Part shown: positions 7,701-8,508 of the stretch, one piece after another
Layout: every line of letters starts with the position of its first letter
How positions within the stretch are numbered: the first letter of the stretch is position 1
Source of the DNA: an uncultured bacterium
GTDB lineage: Bacteria; Auribacterota; Tritonobacteria; UBA1439
Direction of reading: 5' to 3'
NCBI GenBank assembly: GCA_937858775.1
Contig: CALLYX010000341.1
Coordinates: 1 to 8,508 of the forward strand
DNA: 8,508 nt
Notes under the pieces: generated by a model
Told to the model about the DNA's origin: nothing
The model's input: the letters and a program-made list of their open reading frames with translations, nothing else
Database searches by the model: none
Position numbers and translations under genes: made by a program

Positions 7701-7970
7701 GAAGTCCGAGAATCCGCGGACCGCCTTGACGCCCGGGGCGCCGAGGAGGGCGGTGACGATCGGATAGGTCACCTGGTCCTCGATGATGTCGGGGGAGCGG
7801 TCCCAGCGCGAGTAGACGATGACCTGGGTGTCGGAGAGGTCCGGGATAGCGTCGAGGGGGAGATTCCTGAGCGCCGCGATGCCGCCGAGCGCCGCCGCGG
7901 CAACCAGGAGAAGGACGATGAATTTGTTTTCGGCGCAGCGGGCTATAACTCTTTCGACTAGCGGTCTCAT
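4722..7970 (-). CDS. cusA: CusA-like heavy-metal RND efflux pump copy B, intact but lacking two proton-relay residues
   Basis: This encodes 1082 residues, a full-length HME-RND inner-membrane protein. ATG 7970 (MRPLVERVIARC) is chosen over the in-frame ATG at 8012 because CusA proteins begin right at this amphipathic segment; AGGA lies at 7973-7976, rather close. Visible parts: TM1 about 17-34; PLDAIPDLSDTQVI; ELGPDATGVGWVFQYAL; TM2-TM4 about 344-412 with GDMVDVGVVLVENVH (Asp408, equivalent to E. coli CusA D405). The metal-site methionines are Met572, Met622 and Met682 (equivalent to M573, M623, M672), so Cu(I)/Ag(I) is the likely cargo. Unusual points: the E939 equivalent is Ala949 (GIGAALCAL), the K984 equivalent is Ala992 (ALRPAMMT), and the M486 equivalent is Val (TQIFTVFSGAV). 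TM10-TM11 align with copy A without gaps, so these losses are not alignment slips. The last ~35 residues are a Gly/Ala/Arg tail with two Cys that copy A lacks. It is probably co-transcribed with the adaptor upstream and copy A downstream. Confidence 0.92.
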   Translation of the reverse strand: MRPLVERVIARCAENKFIVLLLVAAAALGGIAALRNLPLDAIPDLSDTQVIVYSRWDRSPDIIEDQVTYPIVTALLGAPGVKAVRGFSDFGYSFVYVIFRDGTDIYWARARVLEHLSKITPRLPRGVSTELGPDATGVGWVFQYALVDETGTHSLADLRSFQDWNLRYQIQGVPGVAEVAPIGGFVKQYQVTVDPNRLLAYNIPLMKVVEAIRRNNNDVGGRLLEISGIEYMVRARGYAKSVKDIEEIGVGVDEKTGVPILVRNIASVTMGPEMRRGVADLDGRGDVVGAIVVMRHGENALRVIDRVKEKLREIEPGLPKGVKIVATYDRTGLIESSIRTISEVLVEDFLIVAAMIIFFLLHLPSAMMPIVILPVGALVAFIPMFGMGLTVNIMSIMGIILAVGDMVDVGVVLVENVHTRLNDLREGRISGERARIMIGAMQEVGPPIFSSLMVTVIGFLPLFSLVGQEGRLFRPMAATQIFTVFSGAVLSITLVPALIMIFLRRAEGRSPEGHFAARWLARRYRALLRWALSHRRAAILALLLAMAATVPVFLGLGSEFMPPLYEGSILYMPTTLPGISVTETSRLLQTQDGILKSFPEVERVFGKAGRVESSTDPAPFSMMETTVILKPRKSWRRVPRRLLPFLTRPITFEELTAEMDAKMRFPGVGNAWTMPIKARIDMLTTGVRTPVGIKIFGSDLKEIERVGERIETALKGVPGTRSAYAERTAAGYFLDFDLKRDRLARYGLSVDEVEMVIMAAVGGENVTTTIEGRERYPANVRYPRELRDDVEKLKRILVPTTGGARVPLEQLADIRLSLGPAMIRDENGMLSGYVYVDVSRRDIGGYVRDAKKAVGEMVALPTGYSLAWSGQYEYMERVKRRLGIFLPATLLLIFLLYHLNFNSVVSTALIMLAMPFTAIGAVWGVKLSGFNMSIAVWAGMMEVVGIGAALCALITTFITDAYREASESGGIRTMDDLHAVIIRGATRALRPAMMTCSADILGLMPAIWATGIGAEFLKRYTAPIIFGLISALALALIVLPVFYAVWRGDFGIRRAGGAPARPVCGGAAGAECGRAGTAGVER

Positions 7971-8043
7971 CTTCCTGCTCGGGCCGCGGGCCGCCCCGGC
8001 TGCAAGATGCAAGACGCGCGCCGCCCGGCGGCCGGCCCGGGGC
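7971..8043. other. 73-base gap between the adaptor and cusA copy B
   Basis: This is very GC-rich DNA holding a tandem 7-mer (TGCAAGA twice, 8001-8014) and a short self-complementary stretch, GCCGCCCGGCGGC (8020-8032), too small for a convincing hairpin and without a T-run. The frame of copy B stays open through part of it (ATG 8012). No promoter is recognisable; it looks like a spacer within an operon. Confidence 0.4.
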
Positions 8044-8508
8044 CTACGGCTTGCCGCCGGCTGCCGGGCCGGGGTCGCTCCCGCGGCGCCCGGTCGCTTC
8101 CTGCGCGGCCTTCAACCGGCTCTCGGAGTCGACGAGGAAATTGCCGCTGGTCACGACGACGTCCCCTTCGCCCAGGCCGTCCGCGACCTCGTAATACTCC
8201 CCGGCGCGCCGCCCGACGCGGATCTCGCGCGATTCCAGGAGGCCGCCCCCCCGCGAGAGGTACACGATCTTCCGTATGCCGGTGTCGATGACCGCCGAGG
8301 CGGGCACCGCCGTCTTCTCCCCCAGGTCCACCTCGATCTCCGCGTCCACGTACATCTCGGGCTTGAGTTTCCCGCCGGGGTTTTCGACCTCGACGCGCAC
8401 CTGGTTGGTGCGCGTCGCCGGATCCAGCACTGGATTTATCGACGCGATCGTTCCATGAAATTTCTCGCCCGGGTACGCGACCGCCGACAATCCCACCGGC
8501 GCGCCCGT
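8044..8508 (-). CDS. cusB: CusB-like RND periplasmic adaptor (membrane fusion protein), C-terminal part (5' partial)
   Basis: The last 154 residues are visible; the frame is open at the right edge (T-G-A-P-V-G...), so the start, lipoyl and helical-hairpin domains are outside. The segment AYPGEKFHGTIASINPVLDPATRTNQVRVEVENP... LKPEMYVDAEI is the beta-barrel signature of CusB/CzcB-type adaptors. The membrane-proximal domain follows (VPASAVIDTGIRKIVYL... ), and then DGLGEGDVVVTSGNFLVDSESRLKAA, a typical CusB ending. The final ~15 residues are a flexible Gly/Pro/Ala tail. Such adaptors link the inner-membrane pump to an outer-membrane channel and in the Cus system hand Cu(I)/Ag(I) to CusA; the metal-binding N-terminal methionines of CusB cannot be examined here. 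It ends at TAG 8044-8046, 73 bases before copy B, in the expected gene order of an RND efflux operon. Confidence 0.9.
   Translation of the reverse strand, partial: TGAPVGLSAVAYPGEKFHGTIASINPVLDPATRTNQVRVEVENPGGKLKPEMYVDAEIEVDLGEKTAVPASAVIDTGIRKIVYLSRGGGLLESREIRVGRRAGEYYEVADGLGEGDVVVTSGNFLVDSESRLKAAQEATGRRGSDPGPAAGGKP

Overview
The window is GC-rich DNA (roughly two thirds G+C by eye), almost entirely coding. The main cargo is a CusB/CusA-type heavy-metal efflux system of the RND superfamily, which implies a Gram-negative (double-membrane) bacterium. I cannot name the lineage. The plus-strand left end differs in codon use and contains a fusion of two unrelated protein families, so part of the window may come from a different source genome (transfer, rearrangement or assembly chimera).

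Layout. (1) 1-789, plus strand: an open frame that enters from the left edge. Its first ~45 codons look like the C-terminal part of a type 2 orotidine 5'-phosphate decarboxylase. From about base 139-153 it becomes the middle and C-terminal part of a calcineurin-like metallophosphoesterase. (2) 782-1447, plus strand: a 221-residue PhoU-like helical protein that overlaps the first frame by 8 bases. (3) 1461-4712, minus strand: a CusA-like RND pump gene (here copy A), full length except for one in-frame TGA at 2673-2675. It converges on the PhoU-like gene with a 13-base gap. (4) 4722-7970, minus strand: a second, intact CusA-like gene (copy B). (5) 8044-8508, minus strand: the C-terminal part of a CusB-like periplasmic adaptor that runs off the right edge.

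Reading on the minus strand, the order is cusB, cusA copy B, cusA copy A, closely spaced like an operon whose promoter lies outside the window. One adaptor followed by two different RND subunits resembles mdtABC, whose two RND proteins form a heterotrimer. Both copies keep the three methionines that bind Cu(I)/Ag(I) in E. coli CusA (M573, M623, M672). Copy B keeps the TM4 aspartate of the proton relay but has alanine where E. coli CusA has E939 and K984. Copy A keeps all three relay residues but carries the stop codon. So the intact gene encodes a pump subunit with an apparently disabled motor, and the subunit with a complete motor is interrupted. These two facts, and the fusion at the left edge, are the most interesting points.
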